From Candidatus Tectimicrobiota bacterium (GTDB lineage: Bacteria; JACPSX01): 17,287 nt of DNA. The first letter of the stretch is position 1; every line of letters begins with the position of its first letter. The stretch spans positions 1 to 17,287 of the forward strand of contig JACPSX010000269.1 in assembly GCA_016193065.1 (NCBI GenBank), in the 5' to 3' direction. The notes under the pieces were generated by a model. The model did not search any database and was not told the origin of the DNA. It saw nothing but the letters and a program-made list of their open reading frames with translations. This document shows positions 1 to 7,090 of this stretch, piece after piece. The position numbers were made by a program, and so were the translations under genes.

Positions 1-547
1 TCCCCGGCAAGAACATGGCCGGAATTTTTTCCTTGTAGAGGCGGTAACTCTGGCCGAACTTCCGCTCCATCCTTCCTTCTTCGTTGCGGGCCAGGAGGTA
101 GTACACGAACAACATCGTGATGTAGGCCACAAGAATGAAGAAGCGAGGCCAGTACAGGAGGAGCCCCAACCCCGCGATCCCGAGTCCCAGGTACTGTGGG
201 TGGCGAACATGCGCGTAGAGCCCCTTGGTTACCACCCCCCGACGGAACAGCTTCGCCGAGTAAACCTGGGCGGCGCAGACAAAAAAGAGCAGCAGTCCCA
301 GGGCAAACAGGATGGGCCCCAGATAGGCAAGCAAGGTCAACAGCCCGTTGTCGCTTGCCGTGATATGGGGGAGAAAGAAAGCGGTGAGCCAGCTTGTCCA
401 GGGACTGGCTTCCAGCCGGTTGAGGACGGGGGCGTAGAGGGAGTAAAAATAGACGGTAAACGGGGTGATCATGATGATCACTTCCAGCCCGATGAGCAGG
501 TAAAACAGGATCACCGCTCCAGGTCCCGCCTTTTTCCAGATACTCAT
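1..547 (-). CDS. Isoprenylcysteine methyltransferase-like membrane protein (3' end outside window)
   Basis: Translating the minus strand from an ATG at 547 gives an open frame to the window edge, 182 residues without a stop. The protein has several hydrophobic segments (about residues 10-35, 70-95 and 125-150). It then carries the RHPQYLG signature and a C-terminal ARNEE...FGQSYRLYKEKIP block typical of the ICMT/phospholipid-methyltransferase family of membrane methyltransferases. A strong GGAGGAGG site precedes the ATG by about 10 bases. In heavy-metal clusters this family is common but its substrate is unknown. Here it is the last visible gene of the copper operon, 126 bases after the YHS gene. 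The family call is firm; the substrate cannot be inferred. Only the far C-terminus should be missing. Confidence 0.8.
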   Translation of the reverse strand, partial: MSIWKKAGPGAVILFYLLIGLEVIIMITPFTVYFYSLYAPVLNRLEASPWTSWLTAFFLPHITASDNGLLTLLAYLGPILFALGLLLFFVCAAQVYSAKLFRRGVVTKGLYAHVRHPQYLGLGIAGLGLLLYWPRFFILVAYITMLFVYYLLARNEEGRMERKFGQSYRLYKEKIPAMFLPG

Positions 548-591
548 GACCGTTTCTCCCTCCTCCGACTCCCTTCGGAGAAATTCCTTGG

Positions 592-615
592 GGGCGGGTG
601 GGGCCAGGCCCGCCC
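592..615 (-). other. GC-rich hairpin between YHS gene and methyltransferase gene
   Basis: GGGCGGG (592-598) and CCCGCCC (609-615) form a perfect 7-bp stem with a 10-base loop. It lies in the 126-base spacer upstream of the methyltransferase ribosome binding site. No U-tract follows in the direction of transcription, so it is more likely an mRNA stabiliser or attenuating structure than an intrinsic terminator. The role is inferred. Confidence 0.35.
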
Positions 616-673
616 TTCGGTCTGCCACAGTTTTGCTTTCCCTTGAGGCCCCGCGTTCAACATTGCAGACCGA

Positions 674-856
674 TTAGTGTCCGTGCTTGTCGCCGATGTG
701 TGACGGAGACTTCGGAGCCAGGTACTTTTCCGGGTTCTTCAAGAAGGTCTCCTTGCAACCCTTCGCACAAAAGTAGTACGTCTTACTCTGATGCATCGCC
801 GTGGCTGCGGCCTTCTTCTCGTCCACCTCCATCCCGCAGACTGGATCCTTGGCCAT
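674..856 (-). CDS. YHS-domain protein (small metal-binding protein)
   Basis: The product is a 60-residue protein that is essentially one YHS domain. It begins MAKDPVCGMEVD, where the DPVCGM motif carries the first cysteine, and continues with YYFCAKGCKETF, giving a CxxxC pair, and KNPEKYL. YHS domains of this type occur at the ends of heavy-metal P-type ATPases or as free proteins beside them and are thought to bind copper or other soft metals. The tail is histidine-rich (KHGH), consistent with metal binding. Three in-frame start codons lie close together (865, 862, 856). The ATG at 856 is chosen because AGGAGG sits 8 bases upstream, while the other two overlap or abut that site. Four genes upstream is CopA in the same operon, supporting a copper role. 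Confidence 0.88.
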   Translation of the reverse strand: MAKDPVCGMEVDEKKAAATAMHQSKTYYFCAKGCKETFLKNPEKYLAPKSPSHIGDKHGH

Positions 857-1127
857 TCTCATCACCTCCTTTCCGCTGATGAATCAACATGCTCCCTGAA
901 CCCTTCCTCTTTTCTTGATCCTCTAAACTTCCACCACTGCAAACTCCAAGGCATACCAGAAGCAACGCTCCAAACAGGGCTGCTGCCGCGAGGCCTCCGA
1001 TCTTCCACCCGAAAAGCGGAACAACAACCAAAGCAATCAGGACCAGGCTGCAGACCCACAGCATGAGGGTCATCCACATGACAGGCCCGCAGAGACCCTT
1101 GCGCCTCAGCGACCCCAAAGAGAACAT
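783..1127 (-). CDS. Small two-helix membrane protein, C-terminal tail overlapping the YHS gene
   Basis: From an ATG at 1127, preceded by AAGGGGG, the frame encodes MFSLGSLRRKGLCGPVMW and then two hydrophobic stretches (about residues 17-38 and 43-65), ending in VCLGVCSGG. The first about 70 residues look like a real small inner-membrane protein, with 'GLCGPVMW' giving a conserved-looking cysteine. The remaining about 45 residues are hydrophilic and low in complexity, and 74 bases of the frame run inside the YHS gene in another frame. The natural protein may therefore end near position 920 and the tail may be the result of a lost stop or a small frameshift. I do not recognise the family. The spacing (25 bases after the preceding small gene) fits membership in the copper operon. 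Confidence 0.55.
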   Translation of the reverse strand: MFSLGSLRRKGLCGPVMWMTLMLWVCSLVLIALVVVPLFGWKIGGLAAAALFGALLLVCLGVCSGGSLEDQEKRKGSGSMLIHQRKGGDENGQGSSLRDGGGREEGRSHGDASE

Positions 1128-1152
1128 GGAATCCCCCTTCCATGCTGCTTTG

Positions 1153-1368
1153 CTACCCCTGGACCTTCTTCTTGAAGTACGAGGTGATCAGGGGCATGGT
1201 GACGATCATGGAAAGGATAAAGACCCAGATCGCTCCCCCGGTTCGCGCCGCCAGGGGATAGCTGCCCACCAGCCCACTGGCGATGAAAAAGGCCAGGGTC
1301 AATCCCAGGGAAGTCCCCGTGTAGGTGAAAGCGCTCCGCGTGGCGACTCGATCTTCGCTTCTTGCCAT
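1153..1368 (-). CDS. Small two-helix membrane protein, unknown function
   Basis: The product is 71 residues. A short charged N-terminus (MARSEDRVATRS) is followed by two predicted membrane helices (about residues 20-38 and 45-62) and ends in FKKKVQG, a positive tail expected on the cytoplasmic side. The start has a good AAGGAGA site 8 bases upstream. It sits 25 bases after copA and 25 bases before the next small membrane gene, so the three are almost certainly cotranscribed. The overall plan (basic tail, glycine-containing helix pair) is vaguely like AtpZ-type small proteins, but no family is recognised with confidence and no function is assigned. Confidence 0.7.
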   Translation of the reverse strand: MARSEDRVATRSAFTYTGTSLGLTLAFFIASGLVGSYPLAARTGGAIWVFILSMIVTMPLITSYFKKKVQG

Positions 1369-1393
1369 GAGAATTTCTCCTTCCCGGCCGGAA

Positions 1394-3958
1394 TCACTTC
1401 ACCGACGGAACCTGAGCGAATTCCCCGAGCAGCGGTTCCGCCTTTTGTTCCCCTCTCTTGATGGACGGGGAAAACCGCTTGAGCAGCAGTGTGTTCAACG
1501 TGACCGTGACGGAACTGACCGCCATGAGAAGGGCCGCCAGCTCGGGGCTCACGACCAGCTTGAAGAACGGATAGAAAAGCCCGGCCCCGATGGGGATACT
1601 GGCCGTGTTGTAGGCAAAGGCCCAAAAGAGGTTCTGCTTGACCTTGCGCATGGTGGCCTTGGCTACTTCCAGGGCTACAACCACATCCCGCAGGTCCTCC
1701 TTGATCAGGATCACATGCCCCGTCTCTTTGGCCACGTCGGTCCCCGAGCCAATGGCCATCCCCACGTCGGATTGGGCCAGGGCCGGCGCATCGTTGATCC
1801 CGTCTCCCACCATGGCGACCTTCTTCCCTTCGGACTGGAGCTTCTTCACCTCGGCTGCCTTATCGTGGGGGAGAACCTCGGCCAGGAGCCGATCGATCCC
1901 TACCTGGCGGGCAATTGCCTGCCCCGTGCGGCGGTTATCTCCCGTGATCATGATGACCTCAAGCCCGAGCTTCTTCAGGAGGCTTACCGCTTCCTTGGAA
2001 TGCTCCTTGACGGTATCCGCCACCGCAATGAGTCCTGCCGCCTTTCCTTCCACAGCCAAAAACATGGCCGTCTTGCCGTCGTCTTCCAGCGCCTCTGCTT
2101 TCCCCAGCAGAGGCTCGATGTGGATCTCCCGCTCGACCATGAGCTTGCGATTTCCCAGGAGGATGCTCTGGTCTCTGTACCGGGCAACGACCCCGTGACC
2201 CGGAATCGCCTCAAAGGAATCCGCATCGGGAACTATCAGGCCATACTCTCGAGCCCCTCCGAAAATGGCCTCCCCCAAAGGGTGCTCCGAATTTTTCTCG
2301 GCGATGGCCGCCAGCTCGAGGACGTCCTCCTGGCGGAACCCGTTCGTTCCAATCACATCCGTCACGGAGGGCTCTCCCCGGGTCAGCGTCCCTGTTTTGT
2401 CGAAGATGATGGCTTGCAGCTTGCTGGTGGCCTCAATTGCATCCGCTCCCTTGAACAGAACCCCGTGCTCGGCCCCTTTTCCCGTTCCTGCCATCATGGC
2501 CGACGGGGTTGCCATTCCTACCGCGCAGGGACAGGAGATGACCAGAACCGTGATGGAGAGGAGAATGCTAAAGCCAAAGACACCGATGGCTCCCAGTTGA
2601 TTGGGAGTTAAAAGGAAGCGCGAGGCCGGATCAAAAAAGAGCCCGTAGCCCGCAAAAAACCAAAACAGGAACACGGTGAGGGCCAGGATGTGAACCCCCA
2701 GGATAAAATGTCCGGCGACCCAATCGGCCAGTTTCTGTATGGGGGCCTTGCTGGCCTGCGCGTCCTCCACCAGCCGGATGATCTGAGCCAGAGCCGTCTC
2801 CTTCCCCACCTTGGTCGCCCGGAATTTGAAGGCCCCGGTTTTATTCATGGTGCCGCCGATCACTTCATCTCCACTCTTCTTCTCGACGGGAAGACTCTCC
2901 CCCGTCAGCATTGATTCGTCCACAGCCGAGTAGCCCTCGATCACCAGGCCGTCCACAGGGATCCTCTCTCCCGGCCGGACCAGGACGATGTCCTCGGCCA
3001 CCACTTCGTCGGCAGGAAGTTCGATTTCCTGCCCGCCCCGGATCACCCGGGCCACCTTGGGCTGCAGGGCCATCAGACGGCGGATTGCCTCGGAGGTGCG
3101 GCCCCGAGTAAGCGCTTCCAGCCAGCGCCCCAGTATAATGAAAGCCGTAAGCAGAGCCGCCGATTCAAAAAAGACTGCCTTCTCCCCGCCAAAACCCGCA
3201 TCGGGCCAGAAGGTGTTGACCACTCCGATCAGATAAGCCGCCCCGATTCCTGTAGCGTAGAGCAGGTTCATGTCCGTGACCCCGCGCCTGAGCCCGTTGA
3301 AGCTGTTCTTGAAGAACTGCAGGGCGGGACCCAGGATCACCGGAGTAGTCAGGAGAAATAGGACAAGGCGATCGGCCAGAAACTCGGGCACGAAGCGCGG
3401 GAAGATCCAGTATTCCCGAAAAGTCCCCAGCATGATCACGAAAGAAAGAGGCCAGGCGACCAGCATCCAGTTCCCCTGCTTGCGGATCTCCCTCTGGCGC
3501 GCTTCCCGCTCGCGGTCCATGAGGGCAGCCCCTTCCAGCTTTTCGGAAGCTTCGTAGCCCAGGCCCTTGATGGTTTCCTTCATTTCGGCCAGGGAGGTCA
3601 GATCGGAGAAGTACTGGACCTTGGCAAGACCGGCGGCAAAGTTGACCAGTGCTTTACTGACACCGGGGAAACTCTTAAGAGCCCCCTCGATGGTCTCCGC
3701 ACAGGAGACACAGCTCATGCCGCTAACATTTAAAGAGACTTCCTCGGGGACCACCTCGTAGCCCACACCCGCAACGCTGCCGGCAATCTCCTGGATCCCA
3801 ACCCGACTGGGATCGTAGGCCACCTGTAATTTCCCGGCGGCGAGGTTCACGCTCGCCTTTGAAACTCCGGGAGTGTTCCCGACGGCTCCCTCAATGGTTG
3901 CCACGCAGGACGCGCAGCTCATTCCCTCGACTCGCAAGGTCACGCTCTTCGTCGCCAT
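1394..3958 (-). CDS. copA: Copper-exporting P1B-type ATPase CopA
   Basis: This 854-residue Cu(+) efflux ATPase has two N-terminal HMA domains with GMSCxSC metal sites (CxxC at residues 15-18 and 83-86). It has a membrane CPC motif (ISCPCAVG, about residue 477), the phosphorylated Asp in DKTGT (about 520), HP in the N-domain (HPLGEA, about 559) and GDGINDAP (about 718). The last two helices carry YN (FAYNTAS, about 782) and MxxSS (LMAVSSVTV, about 811). The CPC/YN/MxxSS combination is that of Cu(+)-transporting P1B-1 pumps, so it should move Cu(+) from cytoplasm to periplasm. The ATG at 3958 is preferred over the one at 3964 because GGAGG lies 6 bases upstream of it; longer versions would translate a repeat element. 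It is the core gene of the operon, flanked by periplasmic and small metal-associated proteins. Confidence 0.97.
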   Translation of the reverse strand: MATKSVTLRVEGMSCASCVATIEGAVGNTPGVSKASVNLAAGKLQVAYDPSRVGIQEIAGSVAGVGYEVVPEEVSLNVSGMSCVSCAETIEGALKSFPGVSKALVNFAAGLAKVQYFSDLTSLAEMKETIKGLGYEASEKLEGAALMDREREARQREIRKQGNWMLVAWPLSFVIMLGTFREYWIFPRFVPEFLADRLVLFLLTTPVILGPALQFFKNSFNGLRRGVTDMNLLYATGIGAAYLIGVVNTFWPDAGFGGEKAVFFESAALLTAFIILGRWLEALTRGRTSEAIRRLMALQPKVARVIRGGQEIELPADEVVAEDIVLVRPGERIPVDGLVIEGYSAVDESMLTGESLPVEKKSGDEVIGGTMNKTGAFKFRATKVGKETALAQIIRLVEDAQASKAPIQKLADWVAGHFILGVHILALTVFLFWFFAGYGLFFDPASRFLLTPNQLGAIGVFGFSILLSITVLVISCPCAVGMATPSAMMAGTGKGAEHGVLFKGADAIEATSKLQAIIFDKTGTLTRGEPSVTDVIGTNGFRQEDVLELAAIAEKNSEHPLGEAIFGGAREYGLIVPDADSFEAIPGHGVVARYRDQSILLGNRKLMVEREIHIEPLLGKAEALEDDGKTAMFLAVEGKAAGLIAVADTVKEHSKEAVSLLKKLGLEVIMITGDNRRTGQAIARQVGIDRLLAEVLPHDKAAEVKKLQSEGKKVAMVGDGINDAPALAQSDVGMAIGSGTDVAKETGHVILIKEDLRDVVVALEVAKATMRKVKQNLFWAFAYNTASIPIGAGLFYPFFKLVVSPELAALLMAVSSVTVTLNTLLLKRFSPSIKRGEQKAEPLLGEFAQVPSVK

Positions 3959-3994
3959 ATTCATCCTCCGTATGACGAATGCAACCACTCCACC

Positions 3995-4016
3995 CCCTCT
4001 CCCTTGAGGGAGAGGG
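3995..4016. repeat. Intergenic hairpin repeat (CCCTCTCCC/GGGAGAGGG)
   Basis: CCCTCTCCC (3995-4003) and GGGAGAGGG (4008-4016) form a perfect 9-bp stem around TTGA, in the 74-base spacer between the Spy-like gene and copA. The flanking text 'CAAGGGTGAGGG' belongs to a widely dispersed class of bacterial intergenic repeats with this sequence style. There is no U-tract, so read-through into copA is expected. Confidence 0.7.
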
Positions 4017-4032
4017 CAAGGGTGAGGGTGGT

Positions 4033-4578
4033 TCACGCCCTGTCAGGCCCTGCGGGCTGCAGATCTTCCTCGTCGCAATGGTCCACAGGTGCCCCTCCGG
4101 GAACCTCTCTCCCGGGCTCGCTGGAGGCGGTGGTCATCAGCTTCTCGCACTTCTCCCGCTGCTCCGGCGTCAGGAGGGCTTGCGCCTGCAGGATGCCCCG
4201 GATCCGCTGGATCTGCAGGTCCGCTCGCCTTCTCTCCGCTTGCCGAATTTTTGCCTCAATGGTGGCAAGGTCTGCGGAGCCACCTTCTACCAAAGCCATG
4301 ATCTCATCCTGCTGTTGAATCATCTCCTGCTGGGCCTGGCGGGCAGCTCCCTCGAAATCTGCGCGCAACTTCTCAAGCTCGCTTACCTGAGTTTCCGTAA
4401 GCCCCAGACGATCCTTGAACTGGATCATCCAGGTGATCGGCTGGCCCGAGAAAATGGCCCTATGAGAAATCCCACCCGATCCTTTGCTACCACCAGCCTC
4501 CTGGGAAAACCCGTAAGCCCCAACCCCCATGACTCCCAGCAACAGGACAGCCAGCAACCCAATCTTGATCCTCCCCAT
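4033..4578 (-). CDS. Spy/CpxP-like periplasmic protein (LTxxQ family)
   Basis: The product is 181 residues with a signal peptide (MGRIKIGLL, then a hydrophobic core to about residue 22). The mature part is mostly helical: [18 protein letters not shown], a glutamine- and arginine-rich coiled region, and the hallmark [12 protein letters not shown] near residue 143. This layout matches Spy/CpxP/CnrX-type proteins, which act as periplasmic chaperones or metal sensors under envelope and metal stress. The unusual C-terminal tail contains a DHCDEED stretch that could bind metal. The ATG at 4578 is preferred over 4602 because GAAGGAG lies 8 bases before it and the resulting N-terminus is a clean signal peptide. 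It lies directly upstream of copA in the operon, suggesting periplasmic copper sensing or protection. Confidence 0.85.
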   Translation of the reverse strand: MGRIKIGLLAVLLLGVMGVGAYGFSQEAGGSKGSGGISHRAIFSGQPITWMIQFKDRLGLTETQVSELEKLRADFEGAARQAQQEMIQQQDEIMALVEGGSADLATIEAKIRQAERRRADLQIQRIRGILQAQALLTPEQREKCEKLMTTASSEPGREVPGGAPVDHCDEEDLQPAGPDRA

Positions 4579-4645
4579 GTCTTTTTCTCCTTCTTTCTTC
4601 ATGATTCCTCGCTAGCGGGCCCCGACCTGACTCGCTTGACAGGCC

Positions 4646-4909
4646 CTAAGCCTTGCTCTCCCGAACCTGAAACAGGTTATAGAGAGGGACCAAAACAAAG
4701 GCGGTGTAGATTCCGTACAGGAAGGTCACCACCAGGCCCAGGAAAAAGCTCCCCCATGTCAAGCTCTGATATCCCGGGATCAAGAATCTCCACAGCCCTT
4801 CCATGGACAGGGACGGGAAGAGAAGATCCCAGAGGCTGCAGAGAACGAAAGTAACGGCAAAAAAGGCGCTCAGTGCATGGGCGACCTGCCTGAATTTGAG
4901 CCGGTTCAT
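4646..4909 (-). CDS. Small membrane protein, DUF5676-like
   Basis: The product is 87 residues with two hydrophobic segments (about residues 13-30 and 48-75) separated by a loop with IPGYQSLTWGSFFLG, and it ends in FVLVPLYNLFQVRESKA. The central PGY..S..G..LG pattern and the closing LYN resemble the DUF5676 family of small membrane proteins, which are often found beside copper or heavy-metal genes; this match is from memory of the family pattern. The ATG at 4909 is chosen since GGAGG stands 8 bases upstream, whereas the GTG at 4915 overlaps that site. It is 30 bases downstream of the frameshifted first gene of the operon. Confidence 0.7.
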   Translation of the reverse strand: MNRLKFRQVAHALSAFFAVTFVLCSLWDLLFPSLSMEGLWRFLIPGYQSLTWGSFFLGLVVTFLYGIYTAFVLVPLYNLFQVRESKA

Positions 4910-4939
4910 CGTCACTTCCTCCCTAACGTCGCGGGGATC

Positions 4940-5321
4940 TCAGAAGGCCCTCTGGGTCCAGCCGGTCTGTTTGTTGATCTGGACTTTTTCCACCAGGGAA
5001 TTGTCCCTGGTCACGATCTCCACTTCAAAGATCCCGTCCTTCTCGGTCACGTTCCCGATCTTCAGATTCGGGTTGCCGTACCCGTTTAGCTGGTTCTGAA
5101 CCAGGGCTGTGGCCTGCTCCTTGGTCAAAGGCTGCCCGGTAGCCGGGGAGCCCCAGTAGCTCCCCATCATGCCTCCCCCCCATCATTCCCCCCCCCCTCA
5201 TGCTGTGCCCCATCCCGTAACCCGGGCCATCTCCTCTGCCGTAACCGAAACCCTGGGCATAGGCCAGGGTGCCTGCTGCCAGGACAGCCGCCGCGGCCAC
5301 TGCGATGATCCCTTTCTTCAT
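4940..5321 (-). pseudogene. Glycine-rich exported PepSY-like protein, split by a one-base frameshift
   Basis: An ATG at 5321 with AAGGAGGA 8 bases upstream starts a clear signal peptide (MKKGIIAVAAAAVLAAGTLAYA) followed by a Gly/Tyr/Met-rich segment (GFGYGRGDGPGYGMGHSM). That frame goes wrong after about 50 residues. A second frame, ending at 4940, supplies MMGSYWGSPATGQPLTKEQA and a domain ending in VEKVQINKQTGWTQRAF, typical of PepSY-like repeats. The two join if one G is removed from the 7-G run (plus-strand C at 5175-5181), giving M-G-G-G-M-M-G-S. The shift cannot lie in the nearby 10-G run (5188-5197) because a TGA would follow it. The intact protein would be about 126 residues. It is the first gene of the copper operon; such Met/Gly-rich exported proteins often accompany copper pumps. 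A sequencing error is possible. Confidence 0.8.
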
Positions 5322-5447
5322 CTTTCTTCCTCCTTGTTTTCCGCCCCATCTCGTGCAGGAGGCTGGTTCCTCCCCTCCATGAGTTTCTCACTCTGCACGG
5401 GAGTATCTCCTGAACCTCAAACCCTACCCCCCTAGGCTATTTGATTT

Positions 5448-5463
5448 TGCAAGCCCTGTGCCA
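5448..5463 (-). promoter_or_regulatory. Sigma-54 (RpoN) promoter of the copper operon
   Basis: Read on the minus strand, 5463-5448 is TGGCACAGGGCTTGCA, which fits the sigma-54 consensus TGGCAC-N5-TTGCA with the invariant GG and GC exactly 10 bases apart. The start codon of the first operon gene (5321) lies about 115 bases downstream of the predicted transcript start near 5438. Sigma-54 promoters need an AAA+ activator bound upstream; I see no certain binding site, only an inverted CTTCCC...GGGAAG pair inside 5589-5623. Confidence 0.82.
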
Positions 5464-5645
5464 CGAGACTCCATGACTGTGTCCTTGTAACCATTTAAAA
5501 ACACGCGTCTTTAGGGGCAAGTGGAAGGGAACCCCCAGAGGCCCAGGTGAGAAATGACATTTTGGCGAAAAAGACCGCTTGCCGGCCTTCCCAGGGGACT
5601 TTTCGTCACACGAGGGAAGAACGGCACCGGACCCAGAAGAAATCC
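5464..5645. other. Divergent intergenic region upstream of the sigma-54 promoter
   Basis: No gene is seen. As the upstream flank of the sigma-54 promoter this is where an enhancer-binding activator would be expected. Short inverted or related words are present (TTTTGGCGAAAA, TCGTCACACGA, CTTCCC...GGGAAG), but none can be called an operator with confidence. Confidence 0.4.
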
Positions 5646-5674
5646 TTGATCCTCTGTAATCTATAGACTACAAT
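5646..5674 (+). promoter_or_regulatory. Sigma-70-type promoter of the PIN toxin-antitoxin operon
   Basis: TTGATC (5646-5651) and TACAAT (5669-5674) are separated by 17 bases and match the -35 and -10 consensus at 4/6 and 5/6 positions. The likely transcript start near 5681 leaves a leader of only about 13 bases, containing AGGGGG as the ribosome binding site, before the ATG at 5694. Confidence 0.7.
5655..5672. promoter_or_regulatory. Palindromic operator overlapping the -10 box
   Basis: TGTAATCTATAGACTACA is an 18-base palindrome with one mismatched pair (16 of 18 bases paired), centred on CTATAG and covering most of the spacer and -10 element. A related half, TGCTACAG, follows at 5676-5683. 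This is the expected position for autorepression by the ribbon-helix-helix antitoxin encoded downstream; that link is inferred. Confidence 0.6.
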
Positions 5675-5693
5675 ATGCTACAGGGGGTTTTTA

Positions 5694-6152
5694 ATGGATG
5701 CGGATTGTTTGATTAAACTGACCAAAGCCGGGCTCAAGGAATCCATTGGCAAACATGTCGCGATCGTGATTCCGGAAATGGTCCAGAGAGAGGTTGTCGA
5801 GGCCGGTAAAGACAAAGGATACCCTGACGCTGCCCTGGTAGAGAGAAATATCGCTGCAGGGCTGATACAGATCACTGGGAAATCCTCCTCTCACCGCAGC
5901 GGGGATGACGCCCTTGTAACTGTTTTTCAAGGAGAAGAGTACGATGCTGTGGCAACTGATGACAGGAAACTGACCCGTATCCTGAAAGCAGCGAACGTCC
6001 CTTTCATCTTGCCCGGCTTGATTCTTTACTCTCTCAAACAACAGGGACTGATGAATCAAGAAACCGCTTTGAGAAGTCTGGATCAATTGGCTCCTTTCAT
6101 CAGCAATGATGAATACAGCACTGTGAGATTATTGCTGGAGGGAAGATCATGA
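5694..6152 (+). CDS. PIN-domain toxin (VapC-like ribonuclease, DUF3368 type)
   Basis: This 152-residue PIN-fold protein starts MDADCLIKLTKAG, where Asp2 matches the first catalytic aspartate of PIN nucleases. Further acidic positions follow at Glu33 (VQREVVEAG), Asp71/Asp72 (GDDALV) and Asp89/Asp90 (VATDDRKL), which would bind Mg2+ for RNA cleavage. The pattern ...VATDDRKLTRILKAANVPFI is typical of the family. No start codon exists further upstream in frame before a stop at 5664, so the very short N-terminal strand is genuine. The gene precedes and overlaps the antitoxin gene by 4 bases (ATGA), the reverse of the usual antitoxin-first order. AGGGGG at 5682-5687 serves as ribosome site. The target RNA is unknown. 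Confidence 0.88.
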   Translation: MDADCLIKLTKAGLKESIGKHVAIVIPEMVQREVVEAGKDKGYPDAALVERNIAAGLIQITGKSSSHRSGDDALVTVFQGEEYDAVATDDRKLTRILKAANVPFILPGLILYSLKQQGLMNQETALRSLDQLAPFISNDEYSTVRLLLEGRS

Positions 6153-6433
6153 ATGTAAAATCCCTAAGAATTCCCGAAGACATCGAAAAGGCCATTGAAT
6201 ACGTGGCGAAGGTTGAGAAGATCGAAAAAAGTCAATCCCTGCGAAAACTCACGCGCATCGGGTTCGAGTGCTACGTGGCGAAATCCTACGAGGCCGGAAA
6301 GCTGACTCTCTGGGAAGCAGGGAAACTTTTGAAACTGCCCCTTTCGGGAACTCTCGACCTCCTGGCGGAAATGGGGGTCAAGGGGAACATCCGGTCCAGC
6401 GAAGTCTTGGAAAGCCTGAGAACGATCCCGTGA
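6149..6433 (+). CDS. Antitoxin with ribbon-helix-helix and UPF0175-like regions
   Basis: The product is 94 residues. The N-terminal 45 residues (MNVKSLRIPEDIEKAIEYVAKVEKIEKSQ...) have the strand-helix-helix pattern of RHH repressors. The second half, EAGKLTLWEAGKLLKLPLSGTLDLLAEMGV, matches the helix-turn-helix core of UPF0175 antitoxins. It overlaps the PIN gene by four bases, so the two are translationally coupled and form one toxin-antitoxin module. By analogy it should neutralise the PIN nuclease and repress the operon from the palindrome on the -10 box. The fusion-like combination of RHH and UPF0175 patterns is seen directly in the sequence; the neutralising role is inferred from family and position. 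Confidence 0.85.
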   Translation: MNVKSLRIPEDIEKAIEYVAKVEKIEKSQSLRKLTRIGFECYVAKSYEAGKLTLWEAGKLLKLPLSGTLDLLAEMGVKGNIRSSEVLESLRTIP

Positions 6434-6435
6434 GT

Positions 6436-6478
6436 ACCGGCTGCAACCTTTGTTCAGGATCTACTTGCTATAGCCGGT
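6436..6478. terminator. Possible hairpin between convergent genes
   Basis: ACCGGCT (6436-6442) and AGCCGGT (6472-6478) are perfect inverted repeats with a 29-base loop between the antitoxin stop and the convergent bacterioferritin stop. Its position suits a bidirectional terminator but the loop is long and there is no U-tract. Confidence 0.25.
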
Positions 6479-6490
6479 GAAAAACGCGGT

Positions 6491-6958
6491 CTAGTCAGTC
6501 TGCTCCGCGAGATAGTTCTGAAGCCCCATTTGCTTGATCTGGTCATGCTGGGCTTCGATCCAGTCGATATGATTCTCTTCGTCCTTGAGAATCGACTCGA
6601 ACAGATCCCTGGTACCGTTGTCACCCACCTCGACAGCCAAACGGATCGCCTCGTTGTACTCCCGGACCGCGGAATCCTCGCTGGCCCAATCGTTTGCGTG
6701 TTGCGCTTCCACCGCCGCGCCGATCTTCACCTCTTTCAGAACACCGACAACGGGAGAACCCTCGAGGAACAGGATGCGCTCAATCAGCCTCTCCGCGTGC
6801 TTCATCTCGTCGATCGCCCGCTTCTTGATTCCATTCTTCAGCCGCTCATACCCCCAGTTGTCGCACATCTCGGCGTGAACGATGTATTGATGAATCATGG
6901 TCAACTCCGAGGACAGGATATCGTTCAGCTTCGCTATGATCTTTTCGTTGCCCTTCAT
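6491..6958 (-). CDS. bfr: Bacterioferritin
   Basis: The product is 155 residues, the normal bacterioferritin length. All six dinuclear ferroxidase ligands are visible: Glu18, Glu51 and His54 (in DEMKHAE), Glu93, Glu126 and His129 (DEENHIDWIE). Met52 is the expected axial ligand of the heme bound between subunits, and the family end MGLQNYL is present. The protein should assemble into a 24-subunit cage that oxidises Fe(II) and stores it as ferric mineral, also lowering oxidative stress. The ATG at 6958 has GAGGAG 8 bases upstream; extending further upstream gives implausible sequence. It is transcribed towards the toxin-antitoxin pair and is probably a single-gene unit, or follows the MNT/HEPN genes after a 130-base gap. 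Confidence 0.96.
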   Translation of the reverse strand: MKGNEKIIAKLNDILSSELTMIHQYIVHAEMCDNWGYERLKNGIKKRAIDEMKHAERLIERILFLEGSPVVGVLKEVKIGAAVEAQHANDWASEDSAVREYNEAIRLAVEVGDNGTRDLFESILKDEENHIDWIEAQHDQIKQMGLQNYLAEQTD

Positions 6959-6987
6959 GAGTTCATCTCCTCGAAAACAAGTTTCCT

Positions 6988-7086
6988 CTACGACACAACC
7001 GCCGCGTGGTCGAACGCAGTCCAGTTGACCGGCAGCACATCGAACCGGATGTCCTCCATCACCTCTTGCAGTAAAACGCACGCCAT
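6988..7086 (-). CDS. Possible 32-residue ORF downstream of the HEPN gene
   Basis: An ATG at 7086, four bases after the HEPN stop, opens a 32-residue frame: MACVLLQEVMEDIRFDVLPV, then NWTAFDHAAVVS and a TAG at 6988. The composition looks more like a real protein than random sequence, and the spacing would allow translational coupling, but GGAAG is only a weak ribosome site. It may be a small third component, or the decayed end of a larger gene. No family is recognised. Confidence 0.3.
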   Translation of the reverse strand: MACVLLQEVMEDIRFDVLPVNWTAFDHAAVVS

Positions 7087-7090
7087 CTTG

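Noticed and set aside
1325-2611. 428-codon plus-strand frame opposite copA
   Set aside because: It is the complement of a clearly coding region (CopA motifs on the minus strand) and its translation resembles no protein.
5188-5197. 10-G run as the frameshift site in the PepSY-like gene
   Set aside because: Changing its length by one or two bases brings a TGA into frame immediately after it, so the lesion must be in the 7-G run or just beyond.
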